Source: Streptomyces coffeae (GTDB lineage: Bacteria > Actinomycetota > Actinomycetes > Streptomycetales > Streptomycetaceae). From it: 64,000 nt of DNA. Position 1 is the stretch's first letter, and each line of letters starts with the position of its first letter. Below, piece by piece: positions 1 to 8,266 of this stretch. The position numbers and the translations under genes are program-made. The notes under the pieces are model-generated. The model searched no databases. It was given only the letters and a program-made list of their open reading frames with translations, and was not told where the DNA came from. The stretch is from NCBI RefSeq assembly GCF_016741875.1, contig NZ_JAERRF010000009.1, forward strand, positions 62,001 to 126,000, read 5' to 3'.

Positions 1-116
1 TGTCGGCCGAGCGAGGGCCCCTCGCCCTGGAACGTCGGCCCGAACGTGTCAGCGATGAACAGCCCGCGATCGTCCACGGCCTGGTGGTCGAGTAAGTGGA
101 GCACTCCCCCGTTCAC
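1..116 (-). CDS. queE: 7-carboxy-7-deazaguanine synthase QueE, N-terminal part
   Basis: Reading the minus strand from GTG at 116 gives 38 codons that run off the window. The stretch FGPTFQGEGPSLGR is the hallmark N-terminus of QueE, the radical SAM enzyme that contracts 6-carboxytetrahydropterin to 7-carboxy-7-deazaguanine in preQ0/queuosine synthesis. The Cys cluster would lie beyond the window. The GTG start overlaps the TGA of the upstream ORF (GTGA), so the two were translationally coupled, as expected for queD-queE. The motif is clear but only the start is visible, so the integrity of the gene cannot be judged. Confidence 0.85.
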   Translation of the reverse strand, partial: MNGGVLHLLDHQAVDDRGLFIADTFGPTFQGEGPSLGR

Positions 117-541
117 GGCCGGATCACCTCGAATTCCGCCCACGACGACGGGGTTTCCGACACGCGCACCTTCTCCAGGCGCCCCTCGATCTCCGGCTCG
201 ATGTGCTCCACAAACCACTCGGCGAGGTGCTGCGCGAGGTTCTCCGACGTCGGCTCGACCGGCAGCACTTCGTTGAGCGACCGGTGATCCAGATGACTGT
301 GCGCGACCGCGAGCCTTGCGATCTGCGGCGCGATGGGGCGACTGGAAGTGAGGAACTGCGGGACGAGCGTGAGATGGACCGAGGCCGCCTTCGGATTGAG
401 GACGTTGGACCATAGTCCCTGCCCGAAGCCCCAAGGCGTGCCCACGGCAAGCGCCATCGCACCTGTCTCGTTACTTCGATGCCGCGACGCGCTGAACGCC
501 AGGTGGTCACGCCCAACCAGATATCCCGGCCAACGGCCCAA
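113..541 (-). pseudogene. Chimeric ORF: LysE-family exporter fragment fused to the C-terminal half of QueD
   Basis: The C-terminal half (LDHRSLNEVLP, PTSENLA, VRVSET) matches 6-carboxytetrahydropterin synthase QueD from the LDHxxLN segment to the end. The part before it is not QueD, and the N-terminal zinc-binding histidines and catalytic Cys are absent. It instead reads QGLWSNVLNPKAASVHLTL followed by PQFLTSSRP, which is the conserved NPKA...PQF region of LysE/RhtB amino-acid exporters. The switch falls in AHSHLDHR near 310-320, where both families have a similar short stretch. This looks like an in-frame illegitimate recombination joint. Neither activity should remain, although the frame is open and still coupled to queE. 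Confidence 0.75.
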
Positions 542-559
542 GAACCCACCCCGCGCCCT

Positions 560-580
560 TTAAAAGATCACATCATAAGC
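560..580 (+). promoter_or_regulatory. Candidate operator for the GntR/FCD regulator
   Basis: GATCACAT at 566-573 lies upstream of the regulator gene at 724. The same octamer occurs twice (11679 and 11732), with a seven-base match at 11762, ahead of the paralogous regulator and the sugar operon. It therefore looks like a shared operator. That it is functional is inferred from recurrence only. Confidence 0.4.
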
Positions 581-723
581 CGACTGGTGATTCGAGGCGG
601 AACCGCGGGTCGACGCCAGGTGGCAGGCCGGTCGACGAGGGCTGCCGGTGTCCACCCTCCCACCTCGATAAACTGCCCGCGAAACCGCCCCGCCCCGGCG
701 TCGTCCAGCAGAGGAGACCACAC

Positions 724-1431
724 ATGCCGGCAGACGAGCCGCCCGTCTCCGCTGGCCCTGCGAGAAGCGCTCCGCCGCCTGCCCGCCAGGTCCTCTCCGA
801 CAGCGTCTACGAGGACATCAAGACCATGGTCATGGACCATGAGATCGCCCCCGGCGCCCGGGTCAGCATCGAGGCCCTGGCCCGTGCGCTCGACGTGTCC
901 CCGACCCCGGTCCGCGAGGCGCTGGCCAGGCTGGAGGCCGACGGCCTTGTCGTCAAGCGCTCCCTGTCCGGCTACCGGGCGACGGAGCTGCTGACCCGGC
1001 AGGGCGTCGAGGAGCTGTTCGAGATGCGGCTGCTCCTGGAACCGCGTGCCGCGGCGCTGGCCGCCCTGCACGCCGACGAGTCGCAACTGGACGCCTTGGA
1101 GGAGATCCAGGAGGCCATGCAGTCCCAGCCGGGGCCCGCCGGACCCTACGCTGCCTACCGCGAATTCGCCGTACTGGATCAGAGGTTCCATGACGCGGTC
1201 GCCCAGGCCGCGCACCGGCCCCTGCTCGCGGACGCGGTCGAGCGTCTCCACGCCCACCTGCACATCTTCCGCCTGAGCAGTCTGCCCCAGGCCGACGACC
1301 CCACCGCGGCGGAGCATGATCGGGTCGTTCGGGCGATACTGCGCCGCAGCGCCGACCGGGCCGCCGAAGCCATGGCGGACCATCTGAACCACAGCCTCCG
1401 GCGCCAGCTCGACCGGTTCACACAGCAGTGA
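724..1431 (+). CDS. GntR/FadR-family (FCD) transcriptional regulator
   Basis: The 235-aa protein has an N-terminal winged helix (about residues 20-85; SPTPVREALARLEADGLV is the typical GntR recognition helix) and a C-terminal FCD ligand domain with the metal-site pattern LDQRFHDAV and a later EHDRVVRAI. FCD regulators usually bind sugar acids or other carboxylates and repress adjacent catabolic genes. It converges on the sugar operon and is a close paralogue of the regulator at 11771 (both have YEDIKTMVMDH-like and RATELL segments). ATG at 724 follows GAGGAG. The likely ligand is an intermediate of the adjacent 6-deoxysugar pathway. Confidence 0.9.
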   Translation: MPADEPPVSAGPARSAPPPARQVLSDSVYEDIKTMVMDHEIAPGARVSIEALARALDVSPTPVREALARLEADGLVVKRSLSGYRATELLTRQGVEELFEMRLLLEPRAAALAALHADESQLDALEEIQEAMQSQPGPAGPYAAYREFAVLDQRFHDAVAQAAHRPLLADAVERLHAHLHIFRLSSLPQADDPTAAEHDRVVRAILRRSADRAAEAMADHLNHSLRRQLDRFTQQ

Positions 1432-1455
1432 CCGGCCGGCCGGCGCCGCGGGCGG

Positions 1456-2310
1456 TCAGCGGGAGTCCGGCAACCGGTACACCCGCCGCGCGGTCCCGGA
1501 CCAGACGGCGTCCCGTTCAGACGCGGTGAGGGCCGCCGTAAGCTCCCCGGTGAGGGCGACCACCTCGCCGTAGCCGGCGGCGAGTTCGCACACGGGCCAG
1601 TCCGAGCCGAACATCAGGCGCCGCGGGCCGAAGGCGTTGAGCACTGTGTCGGCGTACGGCCGGAGGCCGGCGACAGTCCACGCACTCCAGTCGGCCTCCG
1701 TCACCATGCCGGACAGCTTGCAGACGGTGTTCGGCAGCTCGGCGAGCTCCCGCACGTGATCCGCCCACGGTGAGAGCTCTCCCGACGCGATCGGCGGCTT
1801 GCCGAGATGGTCCAGAACAAAGGTCAGCTCGGGCACGGCCGCTGCCGCGCGCGTCGCTGCCGGCAGCTGGTGCTCCAGCACGACCAGGTCGTACACGAGC
1901 CCGGCCGCCGCCACCGCGCGCAGCCCGCGCAGCACCTCCGGACGGGTCAGCCACTCGGTGTCCGTCTCCGCCTGGACCTGATGGCGGACACCGCGGAGGA
2001 ACTCCCCGCCGGGCAGCGAACGCAGCCGGGCCAGTTCATCGGCCACGCCGACCGAGGTCAGATCGGTCCACCCGACCACCGCCCCGATCAGCTCGCTGTC
2101 CGACGCGAGAGCGAGGAACTCCGGGGTCTCCTCGGCAAGGGTGACGGTCTGGACGAGGACCGTCGAGGTCACGCCGACCGCACGGGCACGCGCCTCCAGC
2201 TCCGGCAGGAGGAACGAGCGCCGCAGTGGAGCGAGGTCCGGGCCAGTGATCCACGCCTGGTCGCGTACGCCGAGGTCCCATAGGTGATGGTGGGCGTCGA
2301 CGAGGGTCAT
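1456..2310 (-). CDS. Amidohydrolase-fold sugar lactonase (L-fucono/L-rhamnono-lactonase, COG3618)
   Basis: The 284-aa TIM-barrel metallohydrolase has the N-terminal metal motif VDAHHHLWDL, a central LDHLGKP and MFGSDWPVCE near the C-terminus. These are typical of COG3618, which includes L-fuconolactonase and L-rhamnonolactonase. It would open the lactone made by the upstream dehydrogenase to the aldonic acid in the cytosol. ATG at 2310 overlaps the stop of the aldo/keto reductase (ATGA). An earlier in-frame start is unlikely, because the VDAHHH motif normally lies at the extreme N-terminus. LigI (pyrone-dicarboxylate hydrolase) is in the same family, but operon context favours the sugar lactone. 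Confidence 0.85.
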   Translation of the reverse strand: MTLVDAHHHLWDLGVRDQAWITGPDLAPLRRSFLLPELEARARAVGVTSTVLVQTVTLAEETPEFLALASDSELIGAVVGWTDLTSVGVADELARLRSLPGGEFLRGVRHQVQAETDTEWLTRPEVLRGLRAVAAAGLVYDLVVLEHQLPAATRAAAAVPELTFVLDHLGKPPIASGELSPWADHVRELAELPNTVCKLSGMVTEADWSAWTVAGLRPYADTVLNAFGPRRLMFGSDWPVCELAAGYGEVVALTGELTAALTASERDAVWSGTARRVYRLPDSR

Positions 2311-3332
2311 GATGTTCTCCTCTCGGGGACCGGCACGCCGGCCGCCAGCAGCCCCTGGCGTCGCAGAGCCTCCCACACACCGTCCGGCAGAAAGCGATGG
2401 AACTGCTCGGCCGCGTCGCGGACTTGGCCGGCCGAGCGTGCGCCGACGAGAACGGACGCGACCGCCGGGTGCCCGAAGGGGAAGCGGAGAGCCGCCGCCC
2501 GCAGCGGTACTCCCTGTGACTCCGTGACGTCCTGCATCCGCAGCGCCCGGCGCACCACGCTGTCCGGGGCTTCGGCATAGTCGTAGGTGGCACCGGGCAC
2601 GGGGGCCGCCAGCAGACCGGAGTTGAACACACCGCCGACGATCACGCTCGTGCCGGCTGTCGACGCGGCGGGCAGCAGCTCATCGAGCGCGCCCTGATCG
2701 AGCAGGGTGTACCGCCCGGCGCACAGCACGGCGTCGACATCGGTGTCCCTGACGAAACGTGCCAGCATCCGGGTCTGGTTCATGCCGACACCGATAGCCC
2801 TCACGACACCCTGAGCGCGTAGGTCCTCCAGCGCCGGGTATGCCTCGCGGAACGCCTGCTCCTCGTGGTCGTCGGGGTCGTGGAGGAGGACCAGGTCGAC
2901 CCGGTCGAGGCCAAGGCGGGTGAGGCTGTCCGCAAGGGACCGGCGGACACCGTCGGCGCTGAAGTCCCAGCGGCGGCGGTGGGTGGCCGGGACCGCGAAG
3001 CCGTGGGACCGGTCGTCTCCGCCGCCGTCGTACGGTTCGAGTACCCGACCCACCTTGGTGGACAGCGTGTAGCTGTCCCGGGGCTTCGAACGCAGTACCG
3101 CGCCGAGCCGGCGCTCCGACAGGCCCAGGCCGTAGTGCGGGGCTGTGTCGAAGTACCGGATGCCGGCATCCCAGGCGGCCTCCACCGCGGCCGCCGCCTC
3201 CTCCTCGCCCACGTCCTCGTACAGGCCGGCCACAGCGGCGCCGCCGAAGCCGAGGGCCGTGACGAACACGGCGCCGCGGCCGAGGGTGTGGCCTGGCAGC
3301 ACCGGACCGCCGGCCCCGGAACCGACGCTCAT
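2307..3332 (-). CDS. Aldo/keto reductase, probable L-fucose (6-deoxysugar) dehydrogenase
   Basis: The 341-aa AKR has GFGGAAVAGLY near the N-terminus, the catalytic context DTAPHYGLGLSE (Asp and Tyr) and STKVGR (Lys), then VDLVLLHDPDD and a C-terminal NAD(P)-binding segment. It resembles the D-threo-aldose/L-fucose dehydrogenases that oxidise the sugar to its lactone. It follows the SDR with an ATGA overlap and precedes the lactonase with another, so dehydrogenase and lactonase are coupled. A GTG one codon upstream (3335) is an alternative start. Confidence 0.83.
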   Translation of the reverse strand: MSVGSGAGGPVLPGHTLGRGAVFVTALGFGGAAVAGLYEDVGEEEAAAAVEAAWDAGIRYFDTAPHYGLGLSERRLGAVLRSKPRDSYTLSTKVGRVLEPYDGGGDDRSHGFAVPATHRRRWDFSADGVRRSLADSLTRLGLDRVDLVLLHDPDDHEEQAFREAYPALEDLRAQGVVRAIGVGMNQTRMLARFVRDTDVDAVLCAGRYTLLDQGALDELLPAASTAGTSVIVGGVFNSGLLAAPVPGATYDYAEAPDSVVRRALRMQDVTESQGVPLRAAALRFPFGHPAVASVLVGARSAGQVRDAAEQFHRFLPDGVWEALRRQGLLAAGVPVPERRTS

Positions 3333-4087
3333 CACCGGGCCTCCGGGCGCAGCCGCAGCCCTTGCATCCCGCCGTCGACCGCCAGGGCGGTGCCGGTGAC
3401 GGACGCCGCGGCGGGGCTCGCCAGGTAGACGATCGCGGCGGCGATCTCGTCGGCCGTGACGAGCCGCCCCATGGGCTGGCGCGCGTTGAGCGCCGCGCGC
3501 TCGGCGGCCGGGTCCGCCGCCTGGTCGAGGAGGCGGCCGACCCATGGCGTGTCCGCGGTACCGGGATTGACGCAGTTGACCCGGATGCCCTCTCGGACAT
3601 GGTCCGCCGCCATGGCCAGGGTCAGGGACAGGACCGCTCCCTTGCTCGCGCTGTACAGGGCCCGCTGCGGCAGTCCGGCCGTCGCCGCGATCGAACAGGT
3701 GTTGACGACGGCGGCATGTACGGAGGCGCGCAGATGCGGCAGGGCCGCCCGGGTGGTGCGGACCATGCCGAGGACGTTGGTGTCGAGGACCCTGTGCCAC
3801 TGGGCATCGTCGTTGTCCTCGACCGTCCCCACCGCGCCGATGCCGGCGTTGTTGACCAGGATGTCGATGCCGCGGAGGTCCGTGGCCGCCGCGGCCACCG
3901 CGGACCGTACGGACGCGTCGTCGGAGACGTCGGCGGTGTACGCGCGCAGTGGCTTGTCGATCGTGGACGGGTCGAGGTCCAGCACGGCGACGTCGGCGCC
4001 GCGTGCGGCCAGCAGGTCCGCGGTGGCCCGGCCGATGCCCGACGCGCCACCGGTGACCAGAGCCCTGAATCCGGACAGGTCGCTCAT
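3332..4087 (-). CDS. SDR dehydrogenase, probable 2-keto-3-deoxy-L-fuconate dehydrogenase
   Basis: The 251-aa short-chain dehydrogenase has the Rossmann motif TGGASGIGRA, LVNNAG, the catalytic YSASKGA (Tyr and Lys) and NCVNPGTADTPWV. In the non-phosphorylative L-fucose pathway an SDR of this size oxidises 2-keto-3-deoxy-L-fuconate to the 2,4-diketo acid, which the FAH-fold hydrolase then cleaves. The reductase gene follows with an ATGA overlap. The start at 4087 overlaps the stop of the dehydratase stump, so the old gene order dehydratase-SDR is still visible. Confidence 0.85.
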   Translation of the reverse strand: MSDLSGFRALVTGGASGIGRATADLLAARGADVAVLDLDPSTIDKPLRAYTADVSDDASVRSAVAAAATDLRGIDILVNNAGIGAVGTVEDNDDAQWHRVLDTNVLGMVRTTRAALPHLRASVHAAVVNTCSIAATAGLPQRALYSASKGAVLSLTLAMAADHVREGIRVNCVNPGTADTPWVGRLLDQAADPAAERAALNARQPMGRLVTADEIAAAIVYLASPAAASVTGTALAVDGGMQGLRLRPEAR

Positions 4088-4375
4088 CGGTGTATCTCCA
4101 TTCGCCCGCTGACGGCTCGCGCGGCACGATCCGTGGTCCGGAAGCCGCCGTCCGGGTATCGGTAGGTGTCGATCGACGCGGCACGCATCTCCGACGAGAA
4201 GCCGGGGAGAGTGGGGGCCGCGTTGTGCCCGTCCTTCATGATCACGGGGTCTGTGACGTGCTCGTGCAGGTGGTCCACATTCTCGATCACCCGGTCCTCC
4301 GTTGTCCCGGACAGCGCCACGACGTCGAACATGGACGGGGGACGGACGAGTTCGCACAGCCGACCCGCCGACGTT
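4084..4375 (-). pseudogene. C-terminal remnant of an L-fuconate dehydratase (FUCD/ENOSF1 type)
   Basis: The frame ending at 4084 reads AGRLCELVRPPSMFD, then VIENVDHLHEHVTDPVIM, then a short GFSSEM and YRYPDGGF tail. These match the last 90 or so residues of enolase-superfamily L-fuconate dehydratases, including the VDHLHEH segment and the terminal PDG. The family is about 430 aa, so roughly 80% of the gene and nearly all catalytic residues are gone. The upstream edge lies near 4375, just after the hydrolase gene. An ATG at 4332 would give 82 residues, but no enzyme is expected. The operon once had its own FUCD here. Confidence 0.8.
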
Positions 4376-4410
4376 GATGCGCGGGGCCCGGTTCGTGATC
4401 ACGTGTGCCC

Positions 4411-5259
4411 TCACGCGTCCGCGAATATCTGCCGCTGTCGGCCGAGACCGTCGATCTCGAGTACGACCGTGTCACCGGCCCGCAGATAGGGGGTGTCCGG
4501 CAGACCGAGGGCCACGCCGGCAGGCGTTCCCGTGTTGATGACGTCACCGGGTTCCAGCACCATGTACTGGCTCAGGTACCAGACGAGGTACGCCACCGGG
4601 AAGATCATGTTCTTGGTGGTGCCGTCCTGCCGCGGTATGCCGTTGACGCTCAGGCGCAGACCGAGGCCCTGCGGGTCGGGCACCTCGTCGGCCGTCACCA
4701 GCCACGGGCCGAGCGGGTTGAAGGTCTCGCAGGACTTGCCGAGGTCCCACTGCGGGGACAGCTCCAACTGGAAGGCGCGCTCGGAGACGTCGTGGCTGAC
4801 CGCGTAGCCGGCGATGATGTCCGCGGCATCGGCGGGGCCGTCCAGGTAGCGGGCGCGGCGACCGATCACCACCGCGAGCTCCACCTCCCAGTCGGTCTTC
4901 CGCGAACCGCGCGGGACGAGAACGGTGTCGTAGGGGCCGACGACCGTGCCGGGGTCCTTCATGAAGACCACCGGCCGCTCCGGGACGACGGCCCCGGTCT
5001 CCTCGGCGTGGTCGCGGTAGTTGAGGCCGACGCAGACCACCTTCCCAGGGCGGGCGACGGGCGCGCCGACACGCGCCTCCGTCGTGTCCTTGGCGGGCAG
5101 CGTGCCGGCCCGCAGGGCCGCGGCGACCCGGTCGACGCCGCCGGCGGCCAGGAACGGGCCGTCGATGTCATCGGTGAGCCCGGTGAGGTCGTAGGTGTGT
5201 TGGTCGTGGAGGACGGCCGGGCGCTCCTCGCCCGGCGCGCCCAGGCGCAGCAGTTTCAC
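4411..5259 (-). CDS. FAH-family hydrolase, probable 2,4-diketo-3-deoxy-L-fuconate hydrolase
   Basis: The 282-aa protein has the fumarylacetoacetase C-terminal fold. The metal ligands sit in DWEVELAVVIG (Glu, Glu) with a later Asp in GYAVSHDVSER, and GLNYRDHAEE and NTGTPAGVALG are typical of the family. In the L-fucose and L-rhamnose diketo routes this enzyme splits 2,4-diketo-3-deoxy-aldonate into pyruvate and L-lactate. Its place between the mutarotase and the SDR supports that role. ATG at 5259 follows AAGGAGAA closely. Confidence 0.85.
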   Translation of the reverse strand: MKLLRLGAPGEERPAVLHDQHTYDLTGLTDDIDGPFLAAGGVDRVAAALRAGTLPAKDTTEARVGAPVARPGKVVCVGLNYRDHAEETGAVVPERPVVFMKDPGTVVGPYDTVLVPRGSRKTDWEVELAVVIGRRARYLDGPADAADIIAGYAVSHDVSERAFQLELSPQWDLGKSCETFNPLGPWLVTADEVPDPQGLGLRLSVNGIPRQDGTTKNMIFPVAYLVWYLSQYMVLEPGDVINTGTPAGVALGLPDTPYLRAGDTVVLEIDGLGRQRQIFADA

Positions 5260-5328
5260 GTGGTTCTCCTTGCGGTCGCGGCGCGCGGGTCTGTAGGGGA
5301 TCGCGGCAGGGGGCGAGGGGGCATGAGC

Positions 5329-5652
5329 TCACTTCATGAGGAAGACCTGTTCCATGGAGGCCCACCACTCGCCGGGCGCTGCCTCCTCGACCGGCTCCTG
5401 GCAGGGAGAGGTGAGCCGCCACCACTCCTGGGTGGCCGGGTCCCCGGCCATCAGGGCGAGGTCAGCCGCGAGGTCCTCCCCGTGGTACTCGAAGTAGCCG
5501 AACAGCCGGTCGCCGAGCAGGTGGATCGAGTAGTTGGCGATGTGACACCGCCGCAGCCGGTCGAGGACGGCCTCCGGCACGGCGCGGTGCAGCCGCCGGT
5601 ACTCGTCCGCCTTCTCGGGCCGGATCCGGACGACCTGCGCGACGCGCATCAT
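5329..5652 (-). CDS. L-fucose/L-rhamnose mutarotase (RhaM-like)
   Basis: The 107-aa protein has the RhaM/DUF718 dimeric alpha-beta barrel pattern: an RIRPEKADEYRRLH N-terminus, IANYSIHLLGDRLFGYFEY, and a terminal WWASMEQVF with the conserved Trp pair. The family interconverts alpha and beta anomers of L-rhamnose, and some members act on L-fucose, so the dehydrogenase receives the right anomer. The start overlaps the ABC ATPase stop (ATGATGA, ATG at 5652). A second ATG follows directly and could also serve. Confidence 0.9.
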   Translation of the reverse strand: MMRVAQVVRIRPEKADEYRRLHRAVPEAVLDRLRRCHIANYSIHLLGDRLFGYFEYHGEDLAADLALMAGDPATQEWWRLTSPCQEPVEEAAPGEWWASMEQVFLMK

Positions 5653-7193
5653 GAGGAGGCCCCTTCGGCGGGGACCACCGCGTCGTCGTGGTCGTGGATG
5701 ATGCGGATGATCCGGCCGCTCATCCGGTCGTAGTCGTGGTCGTTGTCCACCTCGCCGCGGATGCGGTGGTCGGCCATCACCACGACCCGGTCTGCCAGCG
5801 TGACCATCTCGGCCAGATCGCTGCTGATCAGCAGAATGGGGAGACCGCCGCGGGCCAGCTCCCAGATCAGTTCGTGGAAGGCGTGCTTGGTGCGCACGTC
5901 CACGCCGACGGTCGGTTCGTCGACGACCAGGAGCCGGGTGTCGGCCGCGAGCCATTTCGACAGGCTGACCTTCTGCTGGTTGCCGCCGGACAGTTCGCCC
6001 GCGTTCTGCGCGAGGCCGGAGATCCGGATGCCGAGGCGTTCGACGAGGTCCTGCGCGACGTCCCGTTCGCGGCGGGAGGAGATGTACCCAAGCGCCTTTG
6101 CCAGCTTCTGCCACACCGTCACGGTGATGTTGCGGAGAATGGGCTGCTCCAGGAAGACGCCCTCCTCCTTGCGGTTCTCGGTCAGATAGCCGATGCCGTA
6201 CTGGTGCAGCGCCTGGCGGGGCGAACCGATCTTCGCGCGCTTGCCGTGCACCCGGACGTGGCCGCCGGTGATCCGGTCGAGGCCGAGGACTGCCTTGACC
6301 AGTTCGCTGCGGCCCGCGCCGACGAGACCATACAGGCCGACGATCTCGCCAGGCCGTACGTCGAGCGAGATGTCCCGGTGGCCCGAGGCCGTCGAAACTC
6401 CGGTCAGGGAGAGCGCCGGCATCGCGGACGTGTCCACGGGGCGCGGGGGCATGGCGGTCACCGCGTGGGCGCGGCCGACCATGAGGGTGACCACGTCGTC
6501 CTGGGTGTACTCGGCGAGCGGTGCCGACTCCAGCACCGAGCGGCCGTCGCGCAGGACGGTGACGGTGTCACAGATTGTGAAGACCTCTTCCAGCTTGTGA
6601 CTGACGAAGACGACGCAGGTGCCGCGCGCCGTGAGCCGCCGGACGACGTCGAAGAGGCGTTCGGCCTCCTGTGGTGAGAGGGACGCGGTCGGCTCGTCGA
6701 GCAGGAGGACCCGGCTCTCGGTGTGGAGAGCCTTGGCGATCTCGACCAACTGCTGCTGAGCCACCGACAGTTCCCGCACCGGGCGGTGCGGATCGATGTC
6801 GAGGCCGAGTTCGGCCAGGCAGCGCCGGGCGGGAGCGGTCATCGCCTCCCGGTCGACGAGCCCGCGGCGCGAGGGCGGGTTCTGCAGGGTGATGTTCTCC
6901 GCGACGGAGAAGCCCGGGATCAGGTTGCGCTCCTGGTGGACGACACCGATGCCGGCGTGGGCGGCGTCGAGCGGGGAGTGAAGGCGGAGCTCCCGGCCGG
7001 CCTGGAGGAGCCTGCCGCCGTCGGGGGCGTGCACACCGGTGATCACCTTGATGAGGGTCGACTTGCCGGCCCCGTTCTCACCCAGCAGGGCGTGTACGGA
7101 CCCTGCCGTCAGCCGCAGGCCGACGCCGTCGAGGGCGCGTACGCCGGGGAAGACCTTGACGATGTCGTCGCATTCCAGCAGGACGTCGTTCAT
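5649..7193 (-). CDS. Sugar ABC transporter ATP-binding protein (RbsA/XylG type, two ABC domains)
   Basis: The 514-aa protein contains two fused ABC domains. The first has Walker A GENGAGKST (about residues 37-45), the variant signature SVAQQQLVEIAKAL and LLLDEPTAS. The second has a degenerate P-loop, GLVGAGRSE, with the signature LSGGNQQKVSLSKWL and VVDEPTVGVD. This tandem plan is typical of carbohydrate CUT2 importers. It would energise the two RbsC-like permeases upstream and the lipoprotein receptor. ATGA overlaps bind it to both neighbours. Confidence 0.95.
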   Translation of the reverse strand: MNDVLLECDDIVKVFPGVRALDGVGLRLTAGSVHALLGENGAGKSTLIKVITGVHAPDGGRLLQAGRELRLHSPLDAAHAGIGVVHQERNLIPGFSVAENITLQNPPSRRGLVDREAMTAPARRCLAELGLDIDPHRPVRELSVAQQQLVEIAKALHTESRVLLLDEPTASLSPQEAERLFDVVRRLTARGTCVVFVSHKLEEVFTICDTVTVLRDGRSVLESAPLAEYTQDDVVTLMVGRAHAVTAMPPRPVDTSAMPALSLTGVSTASGHRDISLDVRPGEIVGLYGLVGAGRSELVKAVLGLDRITGGHVRVHGKRAKIGSPRQALHQYGIGYLTENRKEEGVFLEQPILRNITVTVWQKLAKALGYISSRRERDVAQDLVERLGIRISGLAQNAGELSGGNQQKVSLSKWLAADTRLLVVDEPTVGVDVRTKHAFHELIWELARGGLPILLISSDLAEMVTLADRVVVMADHRIRGEVDNDHDYDRMSGRIIRIIHDHDDAVVPAEGASS

Positions 7194-8266
7194 CGTGCTC
7201 CTCCCGTCGGCGCGAGCGCGGTGGCGGGTCCGGTGCCGTCCGCCGGTGGTGCGGGGGGCGGGCCGCCGGTCGCCTTGCCCTTCTTCTCGAGGTGGCTCTG
7301 GTGGATGCGGCCGCCCACGACGGTGCCGAGGACGACCACGCCGATGAGGAAGTTGACCCAGCTCGGGTCGAGGGAGAACTGGGCGCGGGCGGTGTCGATG
7401 AGGCGCATGACGAAGGCGGCGAGCACGGTGCCGAATACCGCCACGGAGCCGCCGGTCAGCGCCACGCCGCCGATGATGGGCGCCGCGAAGCTGGGCAGGA
7501 GCCAGTCGCCGCCCACACTGCGGTTGACGCCGGGCAGCGAGGCGGTGGCGGTCAGCGCGGCGATGCCGATGAGCAGTCCGGACAGGGTATGGGCGAGCAC
7601 GATCTGCCGGTCGGTGGAGATGCCCGACAGCCGGGCAGCGAGCGGGTTGCCGCCGGCCGCCAGCAGGCGTCGTCCCACGACGGTACGGCGTATGAACGCC
7701 GCGAGCAGTGCGGCGGCGGCGAGGGCCGTCACGAAGACGAGCGGGATGTTGAGCGGTGCCGCGCGGCCGAGGTCTCGCAGCGCGGCGGAGTACTCGTCGA
7801 TGGTGCGGGTGCCGGACAGCCGGTACTGGGCGCCCAGCAGGATCGTCATGGTGCCGAGCGTGACGATGAAGCCGTTGATCCGGGTGGCGATGATGAACAC
7901 GCCCGTGAGCAGGCCGATCAGGGTGGCGGTCAGGACACCGATCAGGACGGCGAGTCCGGCGGGTACGCCGGTGTCGGCCATGAGGACGCCCATCAGGCAG
8001 GCGCTGAAGCCACCGAGCGCGCCGACCGAAAGATTGAGCTGCCCCACACACAGAGCGACCATCTGAGCGAGCCCGATGAGGATGGGGGTAGCAACGTACT
8101 GCAGGAACGTACGGACGGAGGGGCCTTCGAAGAAGGACCCGGACGATGCGATGCCGAGGACGACGCAGCCCGCGACGACCACGCCCAGCAGGGTCGCTGT
8201 CGTGGAGCGGGAGTAGCGGCGCAGTGCGGGCAGAGCCGCCGCTCTCCGGTCCTGGAGCCTGGTCAT
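7190..8266 (-). CDS. Sugar ABC transporter permease (RbsC family), second copy
   Basis: The 358-aa integral membrane protein has about 8-10 hydrophobic segments and the family motif around GGNPLAARLSGI, followed by GIAALTATA and FAAPIIGGVALTGG. It is homologous to, and the same length as, the adjacent permease, so the two probably form a heterodimeric channel. A soluble Pro-rich tail of about 25 residues lies after the last membrane segment. The start at 8266 overlaps the previous stop by 4 bases. Confidence 0.93.
   Translation of the reverse strand: MTRLQDRRAAALPALRRYSRSTTATLLGVVVAGCVVLGIASSGSFFEGPSVRTFLQYVATPILIGLAQMVALCVGQLNLSVGALGGFSACLMGVLMADTGVPAGLAVLIGVLTATLIGLLTGVFIIATRINGFIVTLGTMTILLGAQYRLSGTRTIDEYSAALRDLGRAAPLNIPLVFVTALAAAALLAAFIRRTVVGRRLLAAGGNPLAARLSGISTDRQIVLAHTLSGLLIGIAALTATASLPGVNRSVGGDWLLPSFAAPIIGGVALTGGSVAVFGTVLAAFVMRLIDTARAQFSLDPSWVNFLIGVVVLGTVVGGRIHQSHLEKKGKATGGPPPAPPADGTGPATALAPTGGAR

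Noticed and set aside
1456..2310. Reading the COG3618 hydrolase as LigI, the pyrone dicarboxylate hydrolase missing from the aromatic pathway
   Set aside because: The family contains both, but this gene overlaps sugar dehydrogenase genes by ATGA and is 12 kb from any aromatic gene, without the island promoter. A sugar lactonase is the simpler reading.
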